DNA of 64,000 nucleotides from Gammaproteobacteria bacterium (GTDB taxonomy: Bacteria; Pseudomonadota; Gammaproteobacteria; JAJPIJ01): positions 62,001 to 126,000 of the forward strand of contig DATJVC010000039.1 of the NCBI GenBank assembly GCA_035501935.1, in the 5' to 3' direction. Positions 40,086-48,624 of the stretch are shown here, one piece after another. The notes below the pieces were generated by a model that saw nothing but the letters and a program-made list of their open reading frames with translations, was not told the origin of the DNA and ran no database searches. The position numbers and the translations under genes are program-made. Within the stretch, counting starts at the first letter, position 1. The number at the start of each line of letters is the position of its first letter.

Positions 40086-40817
40086 ATGCCCGCATTCCTT
40101 CACTTCATGAGCCCCGTCATCGCCTACGCCATACTGGTATTGGGCGGGGCATGGCTGGGCGATCGCCTCATTGGATTGATTGTGCCGGACGATCCGTGTC
40201 ATGACCCGCTGATGATCATCACGGTGGCCTATTTCAGCATCATATTTCTGACCGGGATGTTTTATCTTGTGGGACTGACGTTGAAGATCACGCGGCCTAA
40301 CCGGCGGCACATCCTGCCGCGGCGGACGGGTACGCATCTGATTGGCTGCGCGGCACTGGGTTTTTCGGCGCTGACGCCATTCATTGTCCTGCACGGCCCG
40401 CACAGCGGCGTCGTCTATGGTGAACGGGTGGCGGTCACCGAGGCCCTAGAGCGCACGGTTATGCTTCAGCAGGCATTGTCGGCGTTCTGGCGCCAGCATG
40501 GGCACTTCCCCGCCAATGAGAAAGAATTACCCGCCCTGCCGGATCAGTCCGCTTCCAGCGTGGCCCGCCGCATAGCGTTCAACGCGTTCGGCGACATCAC
40601 CGTGGAATTCGCCAGCCGGCGCTACACGCATCTTGACGGCCAGACATTGGTATTACGCCCGCAGCTGCAAAACGGTCTCCCGGTATGGGATTGCCAAGGC
40701 GGCAGCCTCTCGGACCTGCAGCGGCCCGCAGCGTGCCGGCGGAGTTCGGTTTGTGAGAATCTGCTGCTTTCACTTGAGCCCGATACTGTGGCTGTCGGGC
40801 GGGATGGAGGGCCGTAG
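40086..40817 (+). CDS. Three-helix membrane protein with a pilin-like C-terminal domain
   Basis: A 243-residue protein I cannot name. Three hydrophobic helices (about 8-30, 43-67 and 85-103) precede a soluble part that looks like the head of a type IVa pilin: a helix EALERTVMLQQALSAFWRQH, then HFPANEKELP, an A/V-rich beta region and the typical end WDCQGGSLSDLQRPAACR with two cysteines. It lacks a prepilin leader. ATG 40086 is chosen; upstream in-frame codons read through the divergent transporter promoter area. Confidence 0.65.
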   Translation: MPAFLHFMSPVIAYAILVLGGAWLGDRLIGLIVPDDPCHDPLMIITVAYFSIIFLTGMFYLVGLTLKITRPNRRHILPRRTGTHLIGCAALGFSALTPFIVLHGPHSGVVYGERVAVTEALERTVMLQQALSAFWRQHGHFPANEKELPALPDQSASSVARRIAFNAFGDITVEFASRRYTHLDGQTLVLRPQLQNGLPVWDCQGGSLSDLQRPAACRRSSVCENLLLSLEPDTVAVGRDGGP

Positions 40818-40967
40818 TGTGGTTAGTGGAAACCGCGCCAGTGGTTTCTTATAACCTTAATCAATGGGATTAATCTCGATACATACTGGAACTACCAGCG
40901 CAAATTATATTTATAATTAATTGTTATATAAGAATTATTTACTAATTTGCCTTTCAATACCGTATGT
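40818..40967 (+). other. AT-rich region upstream of pqqA
   Basis: No ORF. The stretch is much richer in A and T than its surroundings. TTAATC-N5-GATTAA (about 40858-40874) is an inverted repeat that could be an activator site, and the AT-rich tract from 40903 to 40950 could bend. Both are inferences from position in front of the sigma-54-like promoter. Confidence 0.35.
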
Positions 40968-40984
40968 CTGGCACGGCTTCTGCT
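40968..40984 (+). promoter_or_regulatory. Candidate sigma-54 promoter of pqqA
   Basis: CTGGCACGGCTTCTGCT fits the sigma-54 consensus YTGGCACGrNNNTTGCW with one mismatch (C for the first T of TTGC). The essential GG (40970-40971) and GC (40982-40983) are 10 bp apart. Transcription would start near 40995, 42 nt before the pqqA ATG. Confidence 0.6.
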
Positions 40985-41036
40985 TCATAAAAGACAGTAG
41001 TTTTAAATACTCACATAAACGACTTTGGAGGTTAAC

Positions 41037-41111
41037 ATGACTTGGGAAACCCCTGCTTTCAGCGATGTACGCTTCGGCTTCGAAGTGACCATGTACATCA
41101 GCAACCGTTAA
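41037..41111 (+). CDS. pqqA: Orphan PqqA, coenzyme PQQ precursor peptide
   Basis: A 24-residue peptide (MTWETPAFSDVRFGFEVTMY then ISNR) with the exact PqqA layout. E16 and Y20, the two residues joined by PqqE to make pyrroloquinoline quinone, are at the usual positions, and the ExTMYISNR end is typical. GGAGG stands five bases before the ATG. No pqqB, C, D, E or F lies within the window: the neighbours are a pilin-like membrane protein and sthA. It has its own promoter-like site and terminator. It could feed a pathway encoded elsewhere, or be a spare copy. Confidence 0.93.
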   Translation: MTWETPAFSDVRFGFEVTMYISNR

Positions 41112-41121
41112 TTTAACGGTT
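41103..41121 (+). other. Inverted repeat over the pqqA stop codon
   Basis: AACCGTTAA-T-TTAACGGTT is a perfect inverted repeat containing the stop codon. In RNA it could form a 7-bp stem with a five-base loop, possibly protecting the short mRNA. Confidence 0.45.
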
Positions 41122-41135
41122 CAAGTAATACGACG

Positions 41136-41163
41136 AAGGGGCCTGATGGCCCCTTTGTTTTTG
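41136..41163 (+). terminator. Rho-independent terminator of pqqA
   Basis: AAGGGGCC-TGAT-GGCCCCTT followed by TGTTTTTGT. It stands 25 bp after the pqqA stop, making pqqA a transcription unit of its own. The minus strand lacks a T-run, so it probably does not end sthA. Confidence 0.85.
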
Positions 41164-41186
41164 TCCTCAAATCAACCCCGCGGATT

Positions 41187-42581
41187 CTAAGCGGGGAAGT
41201 TGTTCCAGGCGTCCAGCGCCGCGACTTTGTAGGCCTCCGCCAGCGTCGGATAGTTGAAGACGGTGTTGACGAAGTAATCGAGCGTGCCGCCGTGGGCGAG
41301 CACCGCCTGACCGATGTGGATGAGTTCGGTGGCGCCCTCACCGACAATGTGCGCGCCGAGCAACTTGCGGTCGTCGATGGCGAAGATGAGCTTGAGCAGG
41401 CCCTCCCGCAAGCCCAGAATCTGGCCGCGTGAAGTCTCGCGGAAGCGTGCAATGCCGATCTCGTGCTTGATCCCCTGTTTGACCACCTCCTCCTCGGTCT
41501 TGCCGATCACGCTCATTTCCGGCACGGCGTAGATGCCGAAAGGAAACACCTCGCCATACTGCGGCGGCGCCAGCTGTGCGCCGAAGGCATGGCAGGCCGC
41601 ATGCCGCCCTTGCTCCATCGAGGTGGAGGCTAGGCTGGGGAAACCGATCACGTCGCCGGCGGCGTAAATATGCGGAACGGAAGTGCGGTAGTGCTCGTCC
41701 ACGGTGAGCCGTCCGCGCTTATCGATGGCGAGCCCGGCGCTTTCAATCTTGAGTTGTTGGGTCGCGCCTTCGCGACCGGCCGCGAATAGCACCATCTCGC
41801 TGCGCACCTGCTTGCCGCTCGCCAGGTGCAGCCGTACGCGACCGTTGCCGAGATCCTCGATCGATTCCACCTTGTCGCCGAGGCGGATGTTGACGCCGCG
41901 ATCACGAAGATTATGGATGAACTCGTCGGTGATCTCGCGATCGAGGAAATCCAGCATTAACGGCCGCCCGTCGATCAGCGTGACCTCAATGTCAAGTGCG
42001 CTGAAGATGGAGGCGTACTCGACTCCAATCACGCCCGCGCCTACGATCGCCATGCTACGGGGCAGGTTTTTCATGAGCATGATGTCATCGCTGTCGATGA
42101 TGCTGGTGCCGTTGAAGGAGATGTTCGGCGGATGCGACGGCATGGTGCCGCAGGCGATGAGGATGTGCTCGCCGTAGTATTCCTGGAGACTGCCGTCGAC
42201 GTGCTCGACGCGCAGTACGTGTGGATCCTTGAACTGGGCACTTCCCACCAGGGTGGTTACACCGTTGCGCCCCAGCTTGTGCTGCAAGACCTCGATCTCA
42301 TGACGGATGGTGATGTCGAGCCGCTGCATGAGGTCTTCGGCGGTGATGCGTTGCTTGACACGGTAACTCCGCCCGTAAAACCCACGCTGTCGCCAGCCGG
42401 ATAAATAGAGCACCGCCTCCCGGAGGGTCTTGCTGGGGATGGTGCCCACGTGGAGGCAGGCGCCGCCGATGGCCAGGTTTTTTTCGACGACGGCAACGTT
42501 CTTGCCAAGCTTGGCGGCCTGGATGGCGGCCCTCTGGCCGGCCGGACCGCTGCCGATGGTGATAAAGTCGAATTTATCCAT
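41187..42581 (-). CDS. sthA: Soluble pyridine nucleotide transhydrogenase
   Basis: A 464-residue flavoprotein that balances NADPH and NADH in the cytoplasm. FAD site: FITIGSGPAGQRAA. The usual redox disulfide of the family is replaced by GGACLHVGTIPSKTLRE with only one Cys, a mark of SthA. NAD(P) site: AIVGAGVIGVEYASIF. The ATG at 42581 has AGGGG eight bases upstream; a GTG two codons earlier is possible. Confidence 0.95.
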   Translation of the reverse strand: MDKFDFITIGSGPAGQRAAIQAAKLGKNVAVVEKNLAIGGACLHVGTIPSKTLREAVLYLSGWRQRGFYGRSYRVKQRITAEDLMQRLDITIRHEIEVLQHKLGRNGVTTLVGSAQFKDPHVLRVEHVDGSLQEYYGEHILIACGTMPSHPPNISFNGTSIIDSDDIMLMKNLPRSMAIVGAGVIGVEYASIFSALDIEVTLIDGRPLMLDFLDREITDEFIHNLRDRGVNIRLGDKVESIEDLGNGRVRLHLASGKQVRSEMVLFAAGREGATQQLKIESAGLAIDKRGRLTVDEHYRTSVPHIYAAGDVIGFPSLASTSMEQGRHAACHAFGAQLAPPQYGEVFPFGIYAVPEMSVIGKTEEEVVKQGIKHEIGIARFRETSRGQILGLREGLLKLIFAIDDRKLLGAHIVGEGATELIHIGQAVLAHGGTLDYFVNTVFNYPTLAEAYKVAALDAWNNFPA

Positions 42582-42704
42582 GGGCACCCCTGTTTGTTCT
42601 TGTATTCATGCAATTTAACAACAACACCCTCGCGAGTACAGAACCGGTCGGCTATGCTTACGGTCATAAGCGTATTGAATAACAATCAACGGTAAAGGAT
42701 CAGC

Positions 42705-43658
42705 ATGTCGGTGCCATTGCAACCCGTGAAAACCATACACCCGGACGACCGCGCCGCCTTCGAGGCGGTGGTGGCCGCCGCGTCGCAGGTCATCGTCGGC
42801 AAGGATCACGAACTTAAATTGTCATTGGCCTGTCTGCTGGCGCGGGGCCATTTGTTGATAGAAGACATGCCCGGCGTGGGCAAGACCACGCTGGCCCATG
42901 TGCTGGCCAGGACGCTGGGCTTGAGCTTCCAGCGCATCCAGTTCACCAGCGACTTGTTGCCGGCGGATGTGATTGGCGTGTCTGTCTACCAGAAAGAGAC
43001 CGGCCACTTCAGCTTTCATCCCGGGCCGTTGTTTGCGCAGCTCATTCTTGCCGATGAAGTCAACCGTGCCACGCCGCGCACGCAGAGCGCCCTGCTGGAG
43101 GCGATGGAGGAACACCAGGTCACCGTGGACGGCAAAAGCCATGCCCTGCCGCAGCCGTTTTTCGTGGTGGCCACACAGAACCCTTTTCATCAGATTGGCA
43201 CCTTTCCGCTGCCGGAGTCGCAACTGGATCGTTTCCTCATGCGCATCGAACTGGGCTACCCCGACAACCACGCCGAGCGCATATTGCTCAAGGGCCGCGA
43301 CCGCCGCGAATTGCTGGAGTCTCTGAACCCGGTACTCGGCCCCAAGCGGTTGCTGGAATTGCAGCAGCGGCTGGACGAGGTGCACGTCAGCGATGCCTTG
43401 ATCGACTACCTGCAGGACCTGCTCGATTTCAGCCGCCGGGCGCCCGCGTTCGCCGCCGGACTCTCGCCGCGCGCGGGCATCGGACTGCGGCGCAGCGCGC
43501 AGGCCTGGGCACTGCTGTCCGGGCGCATGCATGTCCTGCCTGAAGATGTGCAGACGGTGTTAACGCCCGTGGTCGGTCATCGTTTGCGCGGCAGCGACCG
43601 GGAGAGCGCGCCGGCGGTTGTGGCTGAGCAGTTGCTGCGGGCGGTGCCCATTCCTTGA
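42705..43658 (+). CDS. MoxR-family AAA+ ATPase
   Basis: A 317-residue MoxR ATPase: Walker A MPGVGKTTLAHVLA, Walker B LILADEVNRATPRTQSALLE, sensor FVVATQNPFHQIGTFPLPESQLDRF, and C-terminal lid. Such ATPases act as chaperones for metal-centre or VWA proteins. Here it heads an operon with a DUF58 protein and a transglutaminase, a conserved trio of unknown target. AAAGGA stands before the ATG. Confidence 0.93.
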   Translation: MSVPLQPVKTIHPDDRAAFEAVVAAASQVIVGKDHELKLSLACLLARGHLLIEDMPGVGKTTLAHVLARTLGLSFQRIQFTSDLLPADVIGVSVYQKETGHFSFHPGPLFAQLILADEVNRATPRTQSALLEAMEEHQVTVDGKSHALPQPFFVVATQNPFHQIGTFPLPESQLDRFLMRIELGYPDNHAERILLKGRDRRELLESLNPVLGPKRLLELQQRLDEVHVSDALIDYLQDLLDFSRRAPAFAAGLSPRAGIGLRRSAQAWALLSGRMHVLPEDVQTVLTPVVGHRLRGSDRESAPAVVAEQLLRAVPIP

Positions 43659-43751
43659 TGCAAAATCCGTCCATGGTTTTTTGCATCTCGCTTCGCTGCG
43701 GTACACGCCCGCGGCTCGCCCCGTGAATCAAATATCAAACTGCTTGATTCA
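43657..43751 (+). other. Two hairpins between moxR and the DUF58 gene
   Basis: GATGCAAAA/TTTTGCATC (43657-43687) starts on the moxR stop codon; TGAATCAA/TTGATTCA (43724-43751) follows. The 142-bp gap is long for this usually tight operon. They do not match the five-copy repeat family. They may attenuate transcription or process the mRNA. Confidence 0.5.
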
Positions 43752-43800
43752 TGGCATGTCTCTTCCATGGGACGCGTGCGGCTTTCAGAATTTCTAACTC

Positions 43801-44793
43801 ATGCGCGCGCTGTCAGATTTCTGGGAGCGGATGCCGGGCAGTCCGGCCACGGATGCCGCCATCGAACCGCTGACGCTGGATCGCAAGCACGTCTACATCT
43901 TTCCCAATCGTGCCGGCCGCACCTATATGGTGATGCTGGGCGTGGTGCTGATCGGCGCCATCAATTACAACAACAGCCTGGGCTACGGGTTTACCTTTCT
44001 GTTCGCCAGTCTGTACGTGGTGGCGCTGCTGCACACCTATCGGAATCTGGCGGGCCTGCGTTATGGCGGCGGGCGGTGCGCGCCGGTCTACACCGGTGAC
44101 ATCGCCTCCTTCAATCTGAACCTCGACAACCGCGGCCAGTCCGCTCGTTACGCCATTGCCCTCAAGCCGGCGCCCGACGCCCAACGCTGGTACACGGAGG
44201 ACGAACAGACGTCGTCCATGGTGCAACTCGATGTGTCTGCCGATGACATCAAGGCGGCGCGGATTGATGTCCGGGCCACTCGGCGCGGCTGGCTCACCCT
44301 CCGGCGGGTGGAAATCCAGACGCGTTTCCCGCTGGGACTTTTCACCGCCTGGTCCTACTGGCGGCCGCCGTTGCGTGTTTTGGTTTACCCGCGGCCGGCC
44401 GGTCCGCTGGCGCTGCCCGGTAGTGCCGAGAAGTCGGATAATGATGAGGGCGGACGTCAGCCGGGGACTGACGATTTTGCCGGATTCCGCGATTATCGTC
44501 CGGGCGATTCACCGCGCCATATCGCCTGGAAGGCGCTGGCGCGTGAACAGGGACTGCATGTGAAACGCTTTGCCGGCGGCCAGACGGATGAAATCATCCT
44601 GAAACTGGCCGATGCGGCCCTGCTGCCCGATCTTGAACAGCGACTGTCGCAGCTGTGCAAATGGGTGCTGATGGCCGAGGCGGCGGGTTTGAGCTATGGA
44701 TTGGAGTTGCCGGGCAAGTCCATTCTGCCGGGGCAGGGCGCTGCTCAGCGCGAGCAATGCCTGCGGGCCCTGGCCCTGTTTGGATTGCCGTGA
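43801..44793 (+). CDS. DUF58 domain protein
   Basis: A 330-residue membrane-anchored protein: two helices near 35-75 (YMVMLGVVLIGAINY and FTFLFASLYVVALL), a beta-rich middle, and the DUF58 block YRPGDSPRHIAWKALAREQG near 240. Function is unknown; the family goes with MoxR ATPases. No Shine-Dalgarno site is evident before the ATG. It overlaps the next gene by GTGA. Confidence 0.88.
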   Translation: MRALSDFWERMPGSPATDAAIEPLTLDRKHVYIFPNRAGRTYMVMLGVVLIGAINYNNSLGYGFTFLFASLYVVALLHTYRNLAGLRYGGGRCAPVYTGDIASFNLNLDNRGQSARYAIALKPAPDAQRWYTEDEQTSSMVQLDVSADDIKAARIDVRATRRGWLTLRRVEIQTRFPLGLFTAWSYWRPPLRVLVYPRPAGPLALPGSAEKSDNDEGGRQPGTDDFAGFRDYRPGDSPRHIAWKALAREQGLHVKRFAGGQTDEIILKLADAALLPDLEQRLSQLCKWVLMAEAAGLSYGLELPGKSILPGQGAAQREQCLRALALFGLP

Positions 44794-46757
44794 AGTCCCG
44801 CCCGTCGCCTGCAACGCCGCTGTCGCTGAATCAAATCGGCTGGCTGGTGGCGGCGTTATCCTTTGTCGTCCTGCCGCATGTGCAGCGTCAGCCCTTGTGG
44901 GTCATCGTCGGTTTCCTCGCCCTCATCGGCTGGCGGATTCTGGGGCTGCTGGGGCGTCTTCCGCTGCCCGATGCCCGTCACCCGCGGCTGGTGCTGCTGA
45001 ATCAGGCGCTGGCCGTGTTGATATTCGTGCTGGTGTACGGCAGTTATGATCGTACGCTCGGTCGCGATGCCGGCGTCTCGCTCCTCATCATGCTGCTGGC
45101 CTTGAAGGTGCTGGAGATGCAAAAGGCGCGGGAGTATTACCTGGTGACGCTGCTGGGCTACTTTCTGATCGTCACACACTTCTTCTACTCGCAAACCTTG
45201 ACGCTCGCCATCTATCTGCTGGGCGGCGTGATATTGCTGACCGCCTGCCTGATTGGCTTTCAGGATATCCGCCAGGCATTGCCGCCCGTGAGGCGCCTGT
45301 TGCTGGCGGGCCAGCTCCTGGCAAGCGCGCTGCCGCTCATGGTGATGATGTTCCTGCTGTTTCCACGGGCGTCAGGGCCGTTATGGGGTCTGCCCAAGGA
45401 TGCGCACGCCGGGTTGTCGGGATTGAGCGAGGAAATGTCACCCGGGCAGATATCGCAGCTGGGTTTGAATGACAGCGCCGCCTTCCGCGTCGAGTTCAAG
45501 GGACCGTTGCCGGCGCCAAACGAACTCTACTGGCGTGGACCCGTGCTGGTGCGCAGCAACGGGCAGACCTGGAGCCGCGGAATCACCGGCGATTTCGCGC
45601 CACCGCCCATCCAGGGGCAGGGGGCACGTTATGAATACACCATCACGCTTGAGCCGCACAATCACCGCTGGCTGTTCGTACTGGAACAACCCTCGACACT
45701 GCCCGCAGGCAGCCGGCTGACGCGCGATCTGCGGGTGGTGGTGCCGAATCCCGTGGTGCAGCGGTTGCGCTACACCGCACAGTCCTATCTGCGCAGCACG
45801 GTCACCGATTTTAATTCCCGTGAGGTCGCCGAGGCGCTGGAACTGCCACGTGGTTTTCATCCGCGCGCCATTGATCTGGCGCGGCAGTGGCGCAAGCAGT
45901 CGCAGACCGCGATCGAGGTCGTCCGTCGCGCGCTGGAGTATTTCCGCAGCGAACCGTTTTATTACAGCCTGACGCCGCCGGAACTTACGGGCGACAGCGT
46001 CGATGAGTTTTTATTCGACACGCGGAAGGGATTCTGCGAACACTACGCCGCGGCCTTCACCATACTCATGCGCGCCGCCGGCATACCGGCGCGGGTGGTT
46101 ACCGGTTATCAGGGCGGCGAATACAACTCGATCGGCGGATACCTGGTCGTTCGCCAGCGCGATGCGCACGCCTGGAGCGAGGTGTGGCTGGGTGATCGCG
46201 GCTGGGTGCGCGTGGACCCCACGGCGGCGGTGGCGCCGAATCGCATCGATCGCGGCATCGATCAGGCCCTGCCTGAGCCGTTGCTTGACATGCCCTTTGC
46301 GCTGGAATCCAACAAAATATTGAAACAGTTTCATGACATCTGGGACACGGTGAATAACCGTTGGAATCAGTGGATACTGGGCTACAACGCGCGGCGGCAG
46401 GCCGAGCTCGTGTCCCATTTCGGTTTCGAGCCCAATCTGGGCAATCTGGCGCTCACTTTTGTCGCGGCGACCACCGTGCTCGCGTTCGGTACCGCATTAT
46501 GGCTGTTACGCCGGCGGATGCGGCCGGATCCGGCGCGGGCGGCCTACGATCGCTTCTGCGCCAAGCTGGCGCGCCGGGGCGTTCGGCGTGCCCGTCACGA
46601 GGGGCCGCTGGATTATGCCCGCCGCGCGGTACGGGCGCGGCCACTGCAGGCGGATCCGATCCTGAACATCTCGGGTTTGTACATGCAGGTGCGTTATGCG
46701 GGTGAGCAGCGCGCATTACGCAACCTGCAACAAGCCGTCCGCCATTTCCGCGTTTGA
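44790..46757 (+). CDS. tgpA: TgpA-like transglutaminase-fold membrane protein
   Basis: A 655-residue protein: about six N-terminal membrane helices (DUF3488 region), a periplasmic transglutaminase core with the catalytic triad Cys (KGFCEHYAAAFT), His (DAHAWSEVW) and Asp (VRVDPTAAVAP), a further helix (TTVLAFGTALWLLRR), and a DUF4129-like tail. The P. aeruginosa relative TgpA is essential. The start is GTG 44790, overlapping the DUF58 stop; the in-frame start at 44655 lies inside that gene and is rejected. Confidence 0.9.
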   Translation: MKSRPSPATPLSLNQIGWLVAALSFVVLPHVQRQPLWVIVGFLALIGWRILGLLGRLPLPDARHPRLVLLNQALAVLIFVLVYGSYDRTLGRDAGVSLLIMLLALKVLEMQKAREYYLVTLLGYFLIVTHFFYSQTLTLAIYLLGGVILLTACLIGFQDIRQALPPVRRLLLAGQLLASALPLMVMMFLLFPRASGPLWGLPKDAHAGLSGLSEEMSPGQISQLGLNDSAAFRVEFKGPLPAPNELYWRGPVLVRSNGQTWSRGITGDFAPPPIQGQGARYEYTITLEPHNHRWLFVLEQPSTLPAGSRLTRDLRVVVPNPVVQRLRYTAQSYLRSTVTDFNSREVAEALELPRGFHPRAIDLARQWRKQSQTAIEVVRRALEYFRSEPFYYSLTPPELTGDSVDEFLFDTRKGFCEHYAAAFTILMRAAGIPARVVTGYQGGEYNSIGGYLVVRQRDAHAWSEVWLGDRGWVRVDPTAAVAPNRIDRGIDQALPEPLLDMPFALESNKILKQFHDIWDTVNNRWNQWILGYNARRQAELVSHFGFEPNLGNLALTFVAATTVLAFGTALWLLRRRMRPDPARAAYDRFCAKLARRGVRRARHEGPLDYARRAVRARPLQADPILNISGLYMQVRYAGEQRALRNLQQAVRHFRV

Positions 46758-46762
46758 GCGGG

Positions 46763-48547
46763 TCAGCGATTCACCACGGCGCCGGTTTGATCGCCGTTTG
46801 CCGGCTGCAGGGTTTCGATGGCCTGCATCTGATGCAGACGCGCATAGACTCCGCCTCGCCTGAGCAACGCCGCATGAGTGCCGGCTTCCACAACACAACC
46901 CTCGCTCAATACCACGATGCGATCGGCATTCTCAATCGTCGACAGCCGGTGGGCGATGATGAGGCAGGTACGGCCCCTGCGCAAAGTTTCCAGCGCCTCC
47001 TGGATGTGGCGTTCGGAGGCGGTGTCCAGCGCCGAGGTGGCCTCATCCAGGATCAGAATCGGCGCGTCCTTCAAGAGCGCGCGGGCGATGGCCAGCCGCT
47101 GGCGCTGCCCGCCGGACAATCGCATGCCATTCTCGCCGATGAGGGTGTCGAGTCCCTGCGGCAGCGGGCGTACGAACTCCATGACCCTCGCCGCCTCCGC
47201 AGCGCGCACGATGGTTTGTTCGCCGGTGCCGCGCAGCACACCATAGGCGATGTTGTTGCGGATGGTGTCGTTGAACAGCACCACGTCCTGACTGACCAGC
47301 GCGATCTGGGCGCGCAGCGAGGCCAGCGTGAATTCGCGTACATCCACGCCGTCGATGCATACGGTCCCCTGTTGCGGCAGGTAAAAGCGCGGCAGCAGGG
47401 CCGCCAGCGTGGTCTTGCCGCTGCCGGAGGCCCCGACGATGGCAACGGTTTCCCCGGGCGCGATGATCAGGGTGACGTCACGCAGCGCGGACTCGAGCGT
47501 ATCATCATAGGCAAAGCTCACGTGTTCGTAACGGATTTCACCGCGCGGTCGTTCCAGCGTCCTTGATCCGTGATCGGGCTCGGGGGATTCGTCCATGAGC
47601 GCGAAGATGCTCTCGGACGCCGCCAGTCCGCGTTGCAGGCTCTCGTTGACGCCCACCACCCGGCGCACCGGCGCCTGCAGCAGGGTCATGGCGGTGAAGA
47701 AGGACACGAACTCGCCCGTGCTCATGAGCTTGGAGGCCGACAGCAGCATGGCGGCGTATACCATCACGGCAATGCCGCAGGAGATGATGAACAAAACCAC
47801 CGGCTCGTTGGCCGCCGCGGCCATGACCACCTTCATGCCGTATTTGCGCGCGGCGTTACCGGCCTGCTGAAAACGGTTGATCTCGTAATCCTGGCCGCCA
47901 TAGACGCGGATGATCTTGTGTGCCTTGATGGTTTCTTCGGCGACATGGGCAATGTCGCCCATGGAGCGCTGCACCCGCCGGCTCATCTCGCGCAATCGCA
48001 GACTGATGCGCCGCACGACGTAGGCGATGAGCGGCCCCAGCAACGCCACCACGAGCGTCAGCCGCCAGTGGATGTACGTCATGTAGGCCAGCAGCGCGGC
48101 GATGGACAGGCTGTCCTTGACGCCGACCATCAACACGCGGGTCACGGATTGCTGCACCTGAGCCACATCATAGGTCAGCCGCGACAGCAGTTCGCCGGCG
48201 CGGCTGCCGTCATAGAAGCGGGCGGGCAGCCGCACCAGATTGTGGAACATGTCATCGCGCAAATCGGTCATCACCCTCAGCGCCACCCAGTTGAGGGAAA
48301 CCGTGCTGACGTAGTTGAGTGCGCCGCGCACCACGAACAGGATCACAATCAACACCGGGAACAGGTAGGCGCGGCCCGACGGCTTGGTCAGGAAGCTGCC
48401 ATCCAGGAATGGCTTCAGCAACGCCGGCAGCACCGGATCGGTGGCGGCATAGATCACCATGGAGCCGAGGCAGGCCGCAAACACGCGCCAGTGCGGTCGT
48501 ACGTAATTGAGCAGCCGTGCATAGAGCTGCTTCGGGGAGGAGGTCAT
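46763..48547 (-). CDS. msbA: Lipid A export ABC transporter MsbA
   Basis: A 594-residue half-transporter: six membrane helices (about 15-310) and an ATPase domain with Walker A VGASGSGKTTLAALLPRF, signature MRLSGGQRQRLAIARA, Walker B ILILDEATSALD and H-loop AHRLSTI. It flips lipid A-core across the inner membrane. It converges with tgpA, with five bases between the stops. lpxK, often beside msbA, is not here. Confidence 0.93.
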   Translation of the reverse strand: MTSSPKQLYARLLNYVRPHWRVFAACLGSMVIYAATDPVLPALLKPFLDGSFLTKPSGRAYLFPVLIVILFVVRGALNYVSTVSLNWVALRVMTDLRDDMFHNLVRLPARFYDGSRAGELLSRLTYDVAQVQQSVTRVLMVGVKDSLSIAALLAYMTYIHWRLTLVVALLGPLIAYVVRRISLRLREMSRRVQRSMGDIAHVAEETIKAHKIIRVYGGQDYEINRFQQAGNAARKYGMKVVMAAAANEPVVLFIISCGIAVMVYAAMLLSASKLMSTGEFVSFFTAMTLLQAPVRRVVGVNESLQRGLAASESIFALMDESPEPDHGSRTLERPRGEIRYEHVSFAYDDTLESALRDVTLIIAPGETVAIVGASGSGKTTLAALLPRFYLPQQGTVCIDGVDVREFTLASLRAQIALVSQDVVLFNDTIRNNIAYGVLRGTGEQTIVRAAEAARVMEFVRPLPQGLDTLIGENGMRLSGGQRQRLAIARALLKDAPILILDEATSALDTASERHIQEALETLRRGRTCLIIAHRLSTIENADRIVVLSEGCVVEAGTHAALLRRGGVYARLHQMQAIETLQPANGDQTGAVVNR

Positions 48548-48624
48548 GCTGTCAGGGGCTCTTGGATCGCATCGGGCGAAATTCGATTATCCTATACCCC
48601 GCCCCGGTTAAGAAACGGTATCCC

